A stretch of DNA of 64,000 nucleotides from Planctomycetota bacterium (GTDB lineage: Bacteria; Planctomycetota; UBA11346), in NCBI GenBank assembly GCA_016745075.1, contig JADGDD010000003.1:124001-188000 (forward strand), given 5' to 3'. The notes beneath the pieces are model-generated. The model did not search any database, was not told where the DNA came from, and was given only the letters and a program-made list of their open reading frames with translations. The position numbers were made by a program, and so were the translations under genes. Positions 35,379-45,483 of the stretch are shown in pieces. The first letter of the stretch is position 1. Each line of letters opens with the position of its first letter.

Positions 35379-35426
35379 ATGAGAACCCTATCGTGTTTAT
35401 TTGTGTGTGCTTGTTTTTCACTGTAC

Positions 35427-38400
35427 CTATCCAACCCAGACACGGGCATTGCGGAACATACGCATCCAGGCCCCGTCTTCAGTCCACTCATCTGGGTGCC
35501 ATGAGTTTTGAATAGCGCGGAAATTACGTTCTGGATGTGGCATCATAATAGTGACACGGCCATCGGCACTACATAAACCGGTGACTCCATCTGGTGAACC
35601 ATTTGGATTTGCTGGATAAGTAGTAGCAATGCTCCCATCATTATTGATGTAGCGTAAACAGGTTAAATCGGCATGTGCGGTTGTATGAGCAAATTCTGCC
35701 CGCCCTTCACCATGAGCAACAGCAATTGGTAAATGAGAACCAGCCATGCCAGTAAAGAGCACTGATGGGCTATCTGTTACTTCCGTTAAAACATAGCGTG
35801 CTTCAAAGCGCTGAGAACGGTTCGTGACAAAGTGTGGCCAGTGGTCGGTGCCAGGGATAAGCTCTTTAATATTTGAAAGCATTTGGCAGCCATTACACAC
35901 ACCAAGAGTAAAGGTGTCTGCACGAGTAAACCATGTACTAAATTGTTCGCGGGCACGAGCATTAAATAAGATGCTCTTTGCCCAGCCCTCACCAGCGCCG
36001 AGTACGTCTCCGTAAGAGAAACCACCGCAGGCAACAAGACCACGGAACTCATCAAGGGTGGTCGCACCTGAAATAATATCACTCATGTGTATATCAACGC
36101 AGTCAAAACCAGCACGGTCAAAAGCCGCAGCCATTTCTAATTGACCATTAACGCCTTGTTCACGCAGCACTGCCATCTTCGGACGAGGACGGCTTCCAAT
36201 AAATGCTGCACTAGTATCTTCATTAATATCGTAACTGGTCTGTACATGTAAACCGGGGTTGGTATTCTTGGTTCGTTCAGCATGCTCTTCGTCTGCACAA
36301 TGCGGGTTATCGCGTAATTGTTGCATGGCGTGAGTGGTGTGTGACCACAGTGCGCGGTAGGCACTACGGTCTGCACCAAGAATTTCTGTACCACTATGGG
36401 TAAAGCTGACACGATTATCTGTGGTCAGGCTGCCAAGCGTATGAACACAGCCCGATAGGCCAGCTTGTTCAAAGGCAGTGCGAACGGTGTCAACAGCGTG
36501 TGCATGTACTTGTAGAACGGCACCAACTTCTTCAGAGAATAAAGCGGCCATGGTATCTGCGCCAAGTGTATCTATGGCAATTTGTACGCCAGTACCACCA
36601 GCAAAAGCCATTTCACAAATAGTCGTAAATAATCCACCATCAGAACGATCATGATAGGCAATCAGGTTGCCGCTGTCTAACTGTTGCTGCATTACGGTAA
36701 AGAATGCTTTTACATCAGTTGCAGCAATGTCTGGTGTGTCTGTACCAAGCTGGCGAGTGACCTGTGCAAGACAAGAAGCACCAAGACGGTTTTTGCCGCG
36801 TCCTAAATCAACGAGTAGGAGTGCCGTGTCACCTTTATCAGAACGTAATTCTGGAGTAAGGGTTTTGCGTACGTCGCTGACCTGAGCAAATGCAGTAATG
36901 ACTAGCGTCATTGGGGCAATAACGGCTTTATCTTCACCATTTTCCTGCCAAGTGGTTTTCATCGACATGCTATCTTTGCCAACAGGAATGGTGAGGCCAA
37001 GTTCAGGGCAGAAATCCATCCCAATAGCTTCAACGGCTTCATATAAACCAGCGCCTTCACCTGGATGATCTGTGGCTACTTGCCAGTTGGCGCTGAGTTT
37101 AATATTTTTGAGATCATCAACCGCAACTGCGGCCATATTCATAATAGATTCAGCAACGGTTAAACGTGCAGCTGCACCATAATTCAATAAAGCAACTGGT
37201 GGACGTTCACCCATGCTCATGGCTTCACCAGTGTAGCCATGAAAGCCAGTAGTTGTTACAGCGCAGTCTGCAACAGGAACCTGCCATGGGCCAACCATTT
37301 GGTCACGAGCAACCATGCCAGTAATAGAGCGGTCACCAATGCTAATTAAGAACGTTTTATCACCAACGGTTGGTAATTGTAAAATTCGTTGGGCAGCGTC
37401 TGCTAAAGAAACATCGGTAAAATTGAGCTCATTGCCAGCGGCTTGTTTGGTTTCGGTTGTTCGTTCCATGCGTGGTGCTTTACCAAGCAATACGTCTAAA
37501 GGCAAATTAATTGGTGTATTGTGAAAGTGTTCATCAGCTACAACTAAATCGCGTTCTTCAGTGGTAGTGCCAACCACCGCAAATGGACAGCGTTCACGTT
37601 CACAGATAGTAGTAAAAGTTTTCAACTGATCTGGGGCAACGGTCATCACGTAGCGCTCTTGTGATTCGTTACACCAAATTTCTAAAGGGCTCATGCCTGG
37701 TTCATCATTTGGGACTGCGCGTAATTCAAATACGCCGCCACGTCCACCGTCATCAATAATTTCCGGTAAGGCATTGGATAAACCACCTGCACCTACATCA
37801 TGAATAAAGCAGATAGGGTTTTGCTCACCTAGTCCCCAGCAGGTATCAATCACTTCTTGGCAACGACGTTCCATCTCTGGATTACCGCGTTGTACAGAAG
37901 CAAAGTCAAGCGATTCTGAACTTTCGCCAGAAGCCATGCTGGAAGCCGCTCCACCACCAAGACCAATAAGCATCGCCGGACCACCAAGGACAATAATATG
38001 TGCGCCTACAGGGACATGGCCTTTTTCAACATGCTCATCACGAATGTTGCCAAGACCACCAGCCAGCATAATTGGTTTATGAAAACCGCGAATCTCTTGA
38101 CCGTTTGGTCCATTGACGTTTTCTTCATAGGTACGGAAATACCCAAGAATATTTGGCCGACCAAATTCATTATTAAAGGCTGCGCCACCCAGTGGACCAT
38201 CAATCATAATATCTAGGGCAGAAGAAATACGAGATGGCTTACCAAAATTATATTCCCACGGCATTGTACTCTGTGGCAAACGCAAATTAGAAACGCTAAA
38301 ACCGGTTAAGCCAGCTTTCGGTTTGGAGCCGCAGCCAGTTGCACCTTCATCACGGATTTCACCACCAGAACCAGTGGCAGCACCCGGAAAGGGACTAATG

Positions 38401-39317
38401 GCGGTTGGGTGGTTGTGTGTTTCCACTTTCATCAGCATATGAATAGGTTCATTGCTGTAACTATAGCCATGATCATTGGCGTTAGGGAAGAAACGATCTG
38501 TCTGAGGGCCAGCCATAACCGCCGCATTATCTTTATAGGCAGACAACACATGATCTGGGGTAATGGTGTGAGTGTTACGGATCATACCAAATAGAGACTT
38601 ATCTTTCACCGTTCCGTCGATAGTCCATTCCGCATTAAATATTTTATGACGACAATGTTCGCTATTTGCTTGAGCAAACATCATCAGTTCAACATCATTT
38701 GGGTTGCGGCCAAGTTTGGTAAAATTTTCGACAAGGTAATCAATTTCATCAGCGGCCAGCGCCAGCCCAAGTTCACTATTTGCACGAACCAGTGCCTCAC
38801 GTCCTTCAACAAGCACATCAACAGCCTGTAGTTCGCGCGGTTGGTGTTGCTCGAATAAAACCGATGCACTTTCAAGACTCGGCAGAACCGCCTCTGTCAT
38901 TCGGTCATGCAGCAGATCACGCACTGTGTCAGAGGTGTCACTTTTAGCTATGCCTTCAACATACCAGGCAATGCCACGTTCTAAGCGAGCAATAGTGTTC
39001 AGCCCACAGTTATGGGCAATGTCAGTTGCCTTGCTCGACCACGGAGAAATCGTCCCCGGCCGAGGAGTCACTAGCACCAGCGTGCCAGATGGCTCATGGC
39101 TCTCAATCGCAGGGCCATAGGTCAGCAGCCTCTTTAGTACAGCCATCTCATCAGCACTCAGCTCCGCATTTGTTCCGTTTGCCTCATTGGCTACCTTTAC
39201 AAAATGGCTAAATTCAGCATAAACTCCTGTAATAGCACTGTTTACAGAGCGAAGCCGTTCCAAGACCGTAGCCGTTTGAGCATCAGATAGGGCTGGGGCA
39301 CCACGAAGAATAAGCAT
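35427..39317 (-). CDS. purL: Phosphoribosylformylglycinamidine synthase, single-chain large form
   Basis: 1296 residues from ATG 39317, with AAGGAG 5 nt upstream. This is the fused proteobacterial/eukaryotic form, with an N-terminal domain, FGAM synthase core and C-terminal glutaminase in one chain. Landmarks are [57 protein letters not shown] and [10 protein letters not shown]. In the glutaminase part are [17 protein letters not shown] and [10 protein letters not shown] with the nucleophilic cysteine, then MPHPERNFR. It catalyses the fourth step of IMP synthesis, converting FGAR to FGAM with glutamine and ATP. The other pur genes are not in the window. Confidence 0.98.
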   Translation of the reverse strand: MLILRGAPALSDAQTATVLERLRSVNSAITGVYAEFSHFVKVANEANGTNAELSADEMAVLKRLLTYGPAIESHEPSGTLVLVTPRPGTISPWSSKATDIAHNCGLNTIARLERGIAWYVEGIAKSDTSDTVRDLLHDRMTEAVLPSLESASVLFEQHQPRELQAVDVLVEGREALVRANSELGLALAADEIDYLVENFTKLGRNPNDVELMMFAQANSEHCRHKIFNAEWTIDGTVKDKSLFGMIRNTHTITPDHVLSAYKDNAAVMAGPQTDRFFPNANDHGYSYSNEPIHMLMKVETHNHPTAISPFPGAATGSGGEIRDEGATGCGSKPKAGLTGFSVSNLRLPQSTMPWEYNFGKPSRISSALDIMIDGPLGGAAFNNEFGRPNILGYFRTYEENVNGPNGQEIRGFHKPIMLAGGLGNIRDEHVEKGHVPVGAHIIVLGGPAMLIGLGGGAASSMASGESSESLDFASVQRGNPEMERRCQEVIDTCWGLGEQNPICFIHDVGAGGLSNALPEIIDDGGRGGVFELRAVPNDEPGMSPLEIWCNESQERYVMTVAPDQLKTFTTICERERCPFAVVGTTTEERDLVVADEHFHNTPINLPLDVLLGKAPRMERTTETKQAAGNELNFTDVSLADAAQRILQLPTVGDKTFLISIGDRSITGMVARDQMVGPWQVPVADCAVTTTGFHGYTGEAMSMGERPPVALLNYGAAARLTVAESIMNMAAVAVDDLKNIKLSANWQVATDHPGEGAGLYEAVEAIGMDFCPELGLTIPVGKDSMSMKTTWQENGEDKAVIAPMTLVITAFAQVSDVRKTLTPELRSDKGDTALLLVDLGRGKNRLGASCLAQVTRQLGTDTPDIAATDVKAFFTVMQQQLDSGNLIAYHDRSDGGLFTTICEMAFAGGTGVQIAIDTLGADTMAALFSEEVGAVLQVHAHAVDTVRTAFEQAGLSGCVHTLGSLTTDNRVSFTHSGTEILGADRSAYRALWSHTTHAMQQLRDNPHCADEEHAERTKNTNPGLHVQTSYDINEDTSAAFIGSRPRPKMAVLREQGVNGQLEMAAAFDRAGFDCVDIHMSDIISGATTLDEFRGLVACGGFSYGDVLGAGEGWAKSILFNARAREQFSTWFTRADTFTLGVCNGCQMLSNIKELIPGTDHWPHFVTNRSQRFEARYVLTEVTDSPSVLFTGMAGSHLPIAVAHGEGRAEFAHTTAHADLTCLRYINNDGSIATTYPANPNGSPDGVTGLCSADGRVTIMMPHPERNFRAIQNSWHPDEWTEDGAWMRMFRNARVWVG

Positions 39318-39396
39318 GTACACTCCTTGTCGCTCGCAGTCTCCACAGCATCACAAGGAGGCAATAGGGGTTTATGGGTTAAAGAGAAGGTTCGAC

Positions 39397-40428
39397 TTAT
39401 CCTTCCGGCGGTGCTCCACATATGCGTTGCCAAACTCGTTTAAGCAGGGCTGCGCTGTCTTGGCGAGTAGCACGAACAGGCTCGGCGTTGGTGCCGTCTG
39501 TAGTAATGCGCATGCGAAAAAGGCTTGGGTGTGTATTCTCTGCCGAGGGTTCAAGATCAAGATAATGGCTGCCTAAGCGGAGGTCGCCTAAGATAATGTT
39601 CTCGCCGTCTTGCCATGCTTCGTAATGACCTTCGGCAAACCATATGGCGGCCTTGCCCGCTGGAGTGTGGGCAACTGTGGCCGCTGCGTCATCGCCGCGT
39701 GGGACGAAGTGCCAGTGTAATTCCTTAGGATCATCATGCAGGCAGACGTAGCTATAATAGTAACCGTTTTCTGTTGGTGCTTCAGCCAGTGCATACCAAT
39801 ACAAGGTGGTGAGCGGACCAGCTCCGCATTGAATAAGCTCTGCTTGCAGCTTGTGCTGACGAAGACTTTCTTCGGCAATACTATTTGCTTGGTACTGCGC
39901 AAAAAAGGACCACAGCGTATAGAGACAGGTGAGCGTGGTGGCGCTAGCGGTCATACGCAAACGCCACGGGTGTTCGCGCTTGAGAAACAGCACCCAGACT
40001 AAGCCAATAATGAGCGGAAGGGTAAAGAGGGGGTCGATAATAAAAAGATTATCAAGGCTGACGCGTTTGCTGCTAAATGGTTCAAATATTTGAGTTCCGT
40101 AGGCGGTAAATACATCAATTAAAATATGCGTCGTCCACGCAAGCCCTGCCATAAGATAAGCCTGTTGTTTACGAAAAGCACCTTTGCCCCACAGATGAAC
40201 AAGGTATCCACAAACAAGAGTCCCTGGTATACAGCCAAGGAGTGAATGAGAGAGTCCACGGTGCCATGAAATGCGTGCTACTGAATCTAAAAAGGGATAG
40301 GCCAAAATATCAAGATCAGGAATAGTCCCGATCAACGCTCCAGCCAACATGGCTTTTCGGCCCCATTTTCGACCAAGGCAAAGCTCGCCCATCATTGCAC
40401 CAAGTGCTGCCTGCGTGAGTGAATCCAT
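39397..40428 (-). CDS. YdjM-like membrane-bound metal-dependent hydrolase family protein
   Basis: 343 residues from ATG 40428; the ribosome site is weak. The N-terminal half matches the LexA-regulated YdjM / DUF457 family: MDSLTQAALGAMMGELCLGR, GTIPDLDILAYPFLDS, WHRGLSHSLLG and THILIDVFTAYGTQ. Its histidines and aspartates form the presumed metal site within several transmembrane helices. The C-terminal ~150 residues are a soluble domain. The biochemical role of the family is not established. It lies between metK and purL, all on the minus strand. Confidence 0.9.
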   Translation of the reverse strand: MDSLTQAALGAMMGELCLGRKWGRKAMLAGALIGTIPDLDILAYPFLDSVARISWHRGLSHSLLGCIPGTLVCGYLVHLWGKGAFRKQQAYLMAGLAWTTHILIDVFTAYGTQIFEPFSSKRVSLDNLFIIDPLFTLPLIIGLVWVLFLKREHPWRLRMTASATTLTCLYTLWSFFAQYQANSIAEESLRQHKLQAELIQCGAGPLTTLYWYALAEAPTENGYYYSYVCLHDDPKELHWHFVPRGDDAAATVAHTPAGKAAIWFAEGHYEAWQDGENIILGDLRLGSHYLDLEPSAENTHPSLFRMRITTDGTNAEPVRATRQDSAALLKRVWQRICGAPPEG

Positions 40429-40606
40429 CTTCAATGATTCTGGTGGTATTCAGGGCAATGAAAGTAGAGATTGTTGTAGAACAGGTTTGGTCTGTCGTTT
40501 GCACCAAGAAGTTGTCTTTTGCGAAAAAATTCATCAGACAAAATCAAGTGTACCCCATTTATTTTCTGATGAAATGTTGAACATGGCTTGGCCTAGTTTA
40601 TTTTCT

Positions 40607-40642
40607 AAAAAATATGCTGGCCAAAAGAGATGTGGCCAGCAT
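40607..40642 (-). terminator. Rho-independent terminator of metK
   Basis: A perfect 10-bp inverted repeat, ATGCTGGCCA and its complement (40614-40642, 9-nt loop), followed on the minus strand by A then TTTTTT. It begins 9 bp after the metK stop. Confidence 0.88.
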
Positions 40643-40650
40643 GGTTTTTA

Positions 40651-41817
40651 TTAGGCTTGTTGTGCTTTAACGGCCCGAGTGAGCGCCGCAACTTTGTTGG
40701 TTGCTTCCCATGGGAATTCTTTGCGACCAAAATGACCATGATAAGCGGTATGCCGGTAAATTGGGCGCAAGAGTTTTAGGCTAGTAATAATACCTTTTGG
40801 AGTCAGATCAAAAACACTTTCTACGAGAGCAGAAAGATCATCATCACTTACAGCACCAGTGCCGAAAGAATCTACTTTAATAGAAACCGGTTCGGCAACA
40901 CCAATGGCGTAAGCCAATTGAATCTCACACTTTTTAGCAAGTTTGGCAGCAACAATATTTTTCGCTACCCAACGAGCAGCATAGGCAGCACTACGGTCTA
41001 CTTTTGAAGGGTCTTTGCCAGAGAAGGCGCCACCACCATGGCGACCCATACCACCGTAAGTATCTACAATAATTTTACGGCCAGTTAAGCCGCAGTCACC
41101 TTTTGGTCCACCAATTTCAAAGCGGCCAGTTGGGTTAATATGAAAAATGGTGTCTTTATCGAGCAGACGTTTTGGCAAAGATTTTTTGCACATAGCAATA
41201 AGGTCTTTACGGATGCGAGTCAGGGTTACTTTTGGCGCGTGTTGGGTAGAAATAACAACGGTATGAACGCGTAGGGGCTTGCCCTTGTCATCATATTCAA
41301 TGGTGACTTGGCTTTTAGCGTCTGGACGCAAATACGGCAGTGTTTTCTTTTGACGCAATTTTGTGAGGTCAGCAAGTAGACGATGTGATAATGCGATAGG
41401 CAAAGGCATGAGCTCTTTGGTTTCATCACAGGCATATCCAAACATGAGACCTTGGTCGCCAGCGCCTTGTTCGCTATGGAGGCCTTCGCCTTCATTAACA
41501 CCTTGGGCAATATCAGCACTCTGCTGGTCAAGCGTAACCATAATAGCACAGCTATCTGCTTCAAAGCCCATATCAGAATCATTATAGCCAATTTCTTTAA
41601 TTGTTTGGCGAACGATAGACGGAATATCAACATAGGCTTCAGTGGTCACTTCGCCAGCTATCACAACAAGGCCAGTGTTAACCATAGTTTCACAGGCTAC
41701 ACGGCTTTTTGGGTCTTGGGCGAGCATCGCATCAAGAATGGCATCAGAGATTTGGTCAGAAACCTTATCTGGATGGCCCATAGAAACGGATTCGGAAGTG
41801 AAGAGGCTGTTCGTCAT
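40651..41817 (-). CDS. metK: S-adenosylmethionine synthase
   Basis: 388 residues from ATG 41817, with AAAGG upstream. All three MetK domains are present: [20 protein letters not shown] near the start (ATP and metal site), [16 protein letters not shown] in the middle, and the loop [22 protein letters not shown] plus a C-terminal [11 protein letters not shown]. It makes S-adenosylmethionine from methionine and ATP in the cytoplasm as a tetramer. A perfect 8-bp inverted repeat lies in its leader and a strong terminator follows, so it is probably transcribed alone. Confidence 0.98.
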   Translation of the reverse strand: MTNSLFTSESVSMGHPDKVSDQISDAILDAMLAQDPKSRVACETMVNTGLVVIAGEVTTEAYVDIPSIVRQTIKEIGYNDSDMGFEADSCAIMVTLDQQSADIAQGVNEGEGLHSEQGAGDQGLMFGYACDETKELMPLPIALSHRLLADLTKLRQKKTLPYLRPDAKSQVTIEYDDKGKPLRVHTVVISTQHAPKVTLTRIRKDLIAMCKKSLPKRLLDKDTIFHINPTGRFEIGGPKGDCGLTGRKIIVDTYGGMGRHGGGAFSGKDPSKVDRSAAYAARWVAKNIVAAKLAKKCEIQLAYAIGVAEPVSIKVDSFGTGAVSDDDLSALVESVFDLTPKGIITSLKLLRPIYRHTAYHGHFGRKEFPWEATNKVAALTRAVKAQQA

Positions 41818-41844
41818 AAGAAGACCTTTCGGGCTATGCCTAGC

Positions 41845-41868
41845 ACATATCAACGTATCGTGATATGT
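41845..41868 (-). promoter_or_regulatory. Inverted repeat in the metK leader
   Basis: Perfect 8-bp arms ACATATCA/TGATATGT around an 8-nt centre, 28 nt upstream of the metK start. It could be an operator or an RNA hairpin. No known SAM-riboswitch core was recognised in the ~140-bp divergent region, although a short GGGC/GCCC hairpin also lies near 41920. Confidence 0.35.
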
Positions 41869-41959
41869 TGTTGAAGCAGTAATTTAGCAAGAATACGTCC
41901 TTTGTCGAGGGCTTTCGTTGCCCCAAGTAGACAGTCAATGTTGACACCACGCAGAGAAG

Positions 41960-42697
41960 ATGAAAGTCGTGCCTATGGTTACTCCTCGCTCTCGATTGAT
42001 TCAGGCAGATGTGCCGTGTTGTTATCATCTGACCAGCCGTTGCAGTGCAGGGCGGTATATGAATGCAGAGCGGCGTGAGTGGATGGAGGCATCAGTGTTT
42101 CAACATGCAGAAACACTCGCTATGGAGGTATTAGCCTGCGTGGCCACCGATAGAGATTTACATGTGGTTGTACGAGTGCGTCCAGATCTTGCCCAAGAGT
42201 GGACGGCAGAGCATATAGCTAGCAGTTGGCTTGCGTTTTCTCCGCAACGAGACAGCTATGGTATGCCAGTTCTGTTAGACGAGGACGGCCAAAAACAATT
42301 TACAGAAGATGATGATTGGCTTATAGAACGTAGAAAGCGTCTTAGCAGCACGAGTTGGCTGATGCGCCTTGTGAAACAAAAAGGTGCGCGCCGTGCTAAT
42401 AGTGAAGATGGCGCACACGGTGTTTTTTGGGAAGAACGTTTTGTCTCTCTTATTCTAGACAATGATGAAGAAATAGAAAAATGTATTCAACACATAGAAG
42501 CTTGCGCAGCTCACTGTGATGATGACGCTCCAGCGGAAATGACTAGCCTCGCACATGAAGACTTGGTGCATGTATTGGTCAACACCACTAAAGAGAACCC
42601 AGATTTGCGGTCTCAACATATATTACGGCAATTACACATTCCGGAAAAAAAATGGATGGAAGCGATACAAGAATTTCTTCGTCAGCGATCTGTGTAG
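41960..42697 (+). CDS. Degenerate IS200-like (REP-associated type) transposase-family protein
   Basis: 245 residues, clearly related to the gene at 45484 and to Y1/REP-associated transposases: RLIQADVPCCYHLTSRC at the start, SSTSWLMRLVKQKGARRANS and GVFWEERFVSLIL later. The HuH metal-binding motif is broken: where the relative has NHVHIVI this copy reads DRDLHVVV, so the first histidine is lost. The usual YVDLNP motif is also gone. It cannot be an active HuH nuclease. Its intact frame suggests either recent decay or domesticated DNA binding. It is divergent from metK, has no terminal repeats recognised, and the start could also be ATG 41975. Confidence 0.8.
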   Translation: MKVVPMVTPRSRLIQADVPCCYHLTSRCSAGRYMNAERREWMEASVFQHAETLAMEVLACVATDRDLHVVVRVRPDLAQEWTAEHIASSWLAFSPQRDSYGMPVLLDEDGQKQFTEDDDWLIERRKRLSSTSWLMRLVKQKGARRANSEDGAHGVFWEERFVSLILDNDEEIEKCIQHIEACAAHCDDDAPAEMTSLAHEDLVHVLVNTTKENPDLRSQHILRQLHIPEKKWMEAIQEFLRQRSV

Positions 42698-42759
42698 TTT
42701 TTAATGCTTACGGCATAATAGCAAAACATTGATCAGATACAAAGCATGTCGATTGATAT

Positions 42760-43647
42760 TTAATATTGGGCGTAAGGATTTTCTTTTGCTGTTTCGGCAA
42801 AATAATCTCTAGCAACTGGCATAATTGACCAAGCAAATAATGCACATACGGCCAGTGCGGAGATAAGGGCTATAGTAATACGTTGAGCAGAGTTGTTTGT
42901 CTTGTTGCTCAAACGAACGAGTTGCCACGGCAGTGGTGTCAACGCAAGCAGAACAAAGCTGAAATAGGGAAAGTCTTGGTTCAAACTTGTCCGCCCAGCA
43001 ATCAGCAAAGCGGGAATACAGAATACGGCAAAATATGGTGCGTAGGTCGTGCGCCAAACTGTAGCAAAAATACCCAAACAGAAGATAGCTCCAAGTGCAC
43101 CCCAGCTCATGGCTAATGTAGCATTACCAGCAAACAGAATTAAAATTGCGCCCCCTGTTGCCCATAAGGTGCCATGGAGCGGTAAAACCCAGCGATATTT
43201 TATTTGTGGGAGCAAGGCGCTACCCAATGTGCCGATGATAGTAGGTACGGCTATGCGTGCGAACCATTCCCATTGCTCCGCATTTTCGGTAAAACGAAAA
43301 CGAAAAGCACCAGAGGCAAGCATGGCATAAGAACTATATGCAGCGATAGGAATTAAACTGAGTAGCCACCAAAAGCGGTGTTTAGGAAGCCAATGGCTTA
43401 GCAGGAGGGCAAGTGCCCCAATACCAAGTGGGAAAACAACAATACCTGGCGCAGTATTCCAAGACCATGTGGCGTCATTGAGCCATATGCTTATGCCGCC
43501 AGTTACGCAGATGAGTGCACTCAACCAGAAGAATAAAGGTCGGTGGCGGTCAGACACTGGCCATAGCCAACGTTCTGCACCTATAACGGCGCAGGATGCC
43601 AATATAGGTGCTAGTAAAGCGTAAAGAAAAAATGGAAGATCAGGCAT
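42760..43647 (-). CDS. Polytopic membrane protein of unknown function
   Basis: 295 residues with about eight to nine hydrophobic helices (for example FFWLSALICVTGGISIWL, LLSLIPIAAYSSYAMLAS, GALGAIFCLGIFATVW) spread over the whole length. I recognise no family motif. It starts 10 bp downstream of the yceI stop in the same direction and is likely co-transcribed with it. An inner-membrane transport or electron-transfer partner for YceI is possible but unsupported. No clear ribosome site. Confidence 0.75.
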   Translation of the reverse strand: MPDLPFFLYALLAPILASCAVIGAERWLWPVSDRHRPLFFWLSALICVTGGISIWLNDATWSWNTAPGIVVFPLGIGALALLLSHWLPKHRFWWLLSLIPIAAYSSYAMLASGAFRFRFTENAEQWEWFARIAVPTIIGTLGSALLPQIKYRWVLPLHGTLWATGGAILILFAGNATLAMSWGALGAIFCLGIFATVWRTTYAPYFAVFCIPALLIAGRTSLNQDFPYFSFVLLALTPLPWQLVRLSNKTNNSAQRITIALISALAVCALFAWSIMPVARDYFAETAKENPYAQY

Positions 43648-43657
43648 TTTTGTTTAC

Positions 43658-44221
43658 TTATTTATTCAAAATGCCTTCGGTGGCATAAGTAATGGTCACA
43701 TTGTCGCCAACAGCCTGTAACATTTTTCCCATATCAAAGTCACTACGCTTGACAGTAAAACTGGTTTCGAAGCCAATGCGATGGTTACCCCAAGGGTCAT
43801 CGCCTTCACCTGTTTTCACAACTTCAACTGTAACATCTTTGCTTACCCCATGTAGGAGAAACGAGCCAGTGAGACTATAGGTGTTTTCTTTATCTGCGAC
43901 AGGAGTGAAACCAGTTGCGGAAAAAGTAATCGCAGGATATTGAGCGACATCTAAAAAATCTGCGCCTTTGAGATGTTTGTCACGCTTCTCGTCATTAGAG
44001 TCAACACTTGTTGCATCAATTTTAATGTGAACGCTTGAAGCAGCAAGGTTTGCAGGGTCAAAAGAAATAGATCCACTTGTTGTATTAAAGCGGCCGATAC
44101 TGGTGCTGATATTCATATGACTGACGCTGTAGAGCGCAGTTGAGTGTGAATTATCAATAGTGAAGTCAGCAGCTGGTAACACAGCCGCACAAGCGAGTAA
44201 GGTTGGTATAGCAAAACGCAT
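43658..44221 (-). CDS. YceI-like exported lipid-binding protein
   Basis: 187 residues from ATG 44221, with GGAG 8 nt upstream; the longer frame upstream is not supported. A signal peptide ends near LLACAAVLPAA. The mature part is a YceI lipocalin-like barrel: FTIDNSHSTALYSVSHMNIS, GRFNTTSGSISFDP, DFLDVAQYPAITFSATGF, GSFLLHGVSKDVTVEV. YceI proteins bind polyisoprenoid lipids in the periplasm, and their wider role is uncertain. It is followed after 10 bp by a membrane-protein gene, and mreB lies upstream on the same strand. Confidence 0.93.
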   Translation of the reverse strand: MRFAIPTLLACAAVLPAADFTIDNSHSTALYSVSHMNISTSIGRFNTTSGSISFDPANLAASSVHIKIDATSVDSNDEKRDKHLKGADFLDVAQYPAITFSATGFTPVADKENTYSLTGSFLLHGVSKDVTVEVVKTGEGDDPWGNHRIGFETSFTVKRSDFDMGKMLQAVGDNVTITYATEGILNK

Positions 44222-44327
44222 AAGATGTCTCCGTATATGAAAGGTTCTGCATTCGTATACGAAGTAATAACGTCTCTGTTTGTCAGAAATTTTCTTGTGG
44301 TTAATTATACACTGTCTAGCGCCGTTC

Positions 44328-45380
44328 TTAGTCGCCTTCACTTTCAAATATTTGCTGTAGGGAATCAATGCTATCGAGGAGGCCAGCGCAGCCTCTCGCT
44401 ACACAAGTCAGTGGATCCTCAGCGATGCGAACAGGCAGCCCTGTTGCGCGGTTGATCACGTCTGGTAAACCACGAAGAAGGCTTGTACCACCAGCCATGC
44501 AAATACCGCGTTCAATCAAATCAGCAGCCAATTCCGGCTGTGTACGTTCCAAGACAACTTTAATAGTGCCAATAATGGCATTCACTGGTTCACGAATTGC
44601 TTCACATATTTCTGTAGACCGAATCTCTAATTCACGTGGCATACCTGTTTGAATATCACGCCCACGAACAGACATGGTGACCTCTTCGGCTTCTTGTGGT
44701 TCAGCAGTACCAATTTGAAATTTAATACGCTCAGCAGTATTTTCACCAATTAGGACTTGGTATTCACGTTTAATGTACTTCATAATACATTGGTCGAATT
44801 CATCACCGCCAACACGCAAGGACTCACTACTTACAATACCAGCCAAGCTAATAACAGCCACTTCAGAAGTACCGCCGCCAATATCAACAATCATAGAACC
44901 AACCGGTTCAGCAACCGGAAGCCCAGCGCCAACAGCTGCTGCCATAGGTTCCTGTATCAAATAGACCTTACGAGCTCCAGCGTTTACAGCACTATTCTTA
45001 ACCGCACGCTTTTCAACAGTCGTAATACCAGAGGGCACCGCAATAACCACACGTGGCCGAAATGGTCCACGTTTGCCATGCACTTTTTGAATAAAGTATC
45101 GTAGCATTGCCTCAGTAATATCAAAGTCGGCAATAACTCCATCTTTCATCGGGCGAACAGCCTCAATACCACCAGGAGTTTTCCCGAGCATAATTTTCGC
45201 CATATCACCGACGGCTTGGCCCTTCATCAGGACCTGATTCGTACCTTTTTTCACAGCAACAACACTTGGCTCAGCAACAACAATACCACGGCCCTCAACA
45301 GCAACCAAAGTATTGGCAGTGCCTAGATCAATGCCTAGATCATAACTGAACAGGCCCACAAACTTATCATACCAACCCAT
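44328..45380 (-). CDS. mreB: Rod-shape-determining actin homologue MreB
   Basis: 350 residues. Actin/Hsp70-type nucleotide site: phosphate 1 YDLGIDLGTANTLV, phosphate 2 VDIGGGTSEVAVIS and adenosine motif MAGGTSLLRGLPDV. RPMKDGVIADFDITEAMLRY is the typical MreB stretch. It polymerises at the inner membrane and guides lateral wall synthesis, so the organism should build a peptidoglycan wall and may be rod-shaped. No Shine-Dalgarno is visible before ATG 45380. The usual partners mreC and mreD are not downstream; the next genes are yceI and a membrane protein. Confidence 0.97.
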   Translation of the reverse strand: MGWYDKFVGLFSYDLGIDLGTANTLVAVEGRGIVVAEPSVVAVKKGTNQVLMKGQAVGDMAKIMLGKTPGGIEAVRPMKDGVIADFDITEAMLRYFIQKVHGKRGPFRPRVVIAVPSGITTVEKRAVKNSAVNAGARKVYLIQEPMAAAVGAGLPVAEPVGSMIVDIGGGTSEVAVISLAGIVSSESLRVGGDEFDQCIMKYIKREYQVLIGENTAERIKFQIGTAEPQEAEEVTMSVRGRDIQTGMPRELEIRSTEICEAIREPVNAIIGTIKVVLERTQPELAADLIERGICMAGGTSLLRGLPDVINRATGLPVRIAEDPLTCVARGCAGLLDSIDSLQQIFESEGD

Positions 45381-45409
45381 GAATCAAGAATCTAGATAAC
45401 TATTGTAGA

Positions 45410-45460
45410 AGGGCAAGGGAAGTAAATATAAAGACTTTCTATTTTTAATTGACTTGCCCT
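45410..45460. repeat. Spaced inverted repeat between mreB and the transposase-family gene
   Basis: AGGGCAAG (45410-45417) and CTTGCCCT (45453-45460) form perfect 8-bp arms 35 nt apart in the 103-bp divergent region. It could be an operator, a REP-like target of the adjacent protein, or chance. The minus strand also contains TACAAT at about 45404, a possible mreB -10 box. Confidence 0.3.
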
Positions 45461-45483
45461 CAATAGAACGTAGAAGAAGAGGA

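Noticed and set aside
41960..42697. Active insertion sequence at the transposase-family genes
   Set aside because: No terminal repeats or target duplications, broken HuH in this copy, and no obvious nucleophilic tyrosine in the other.
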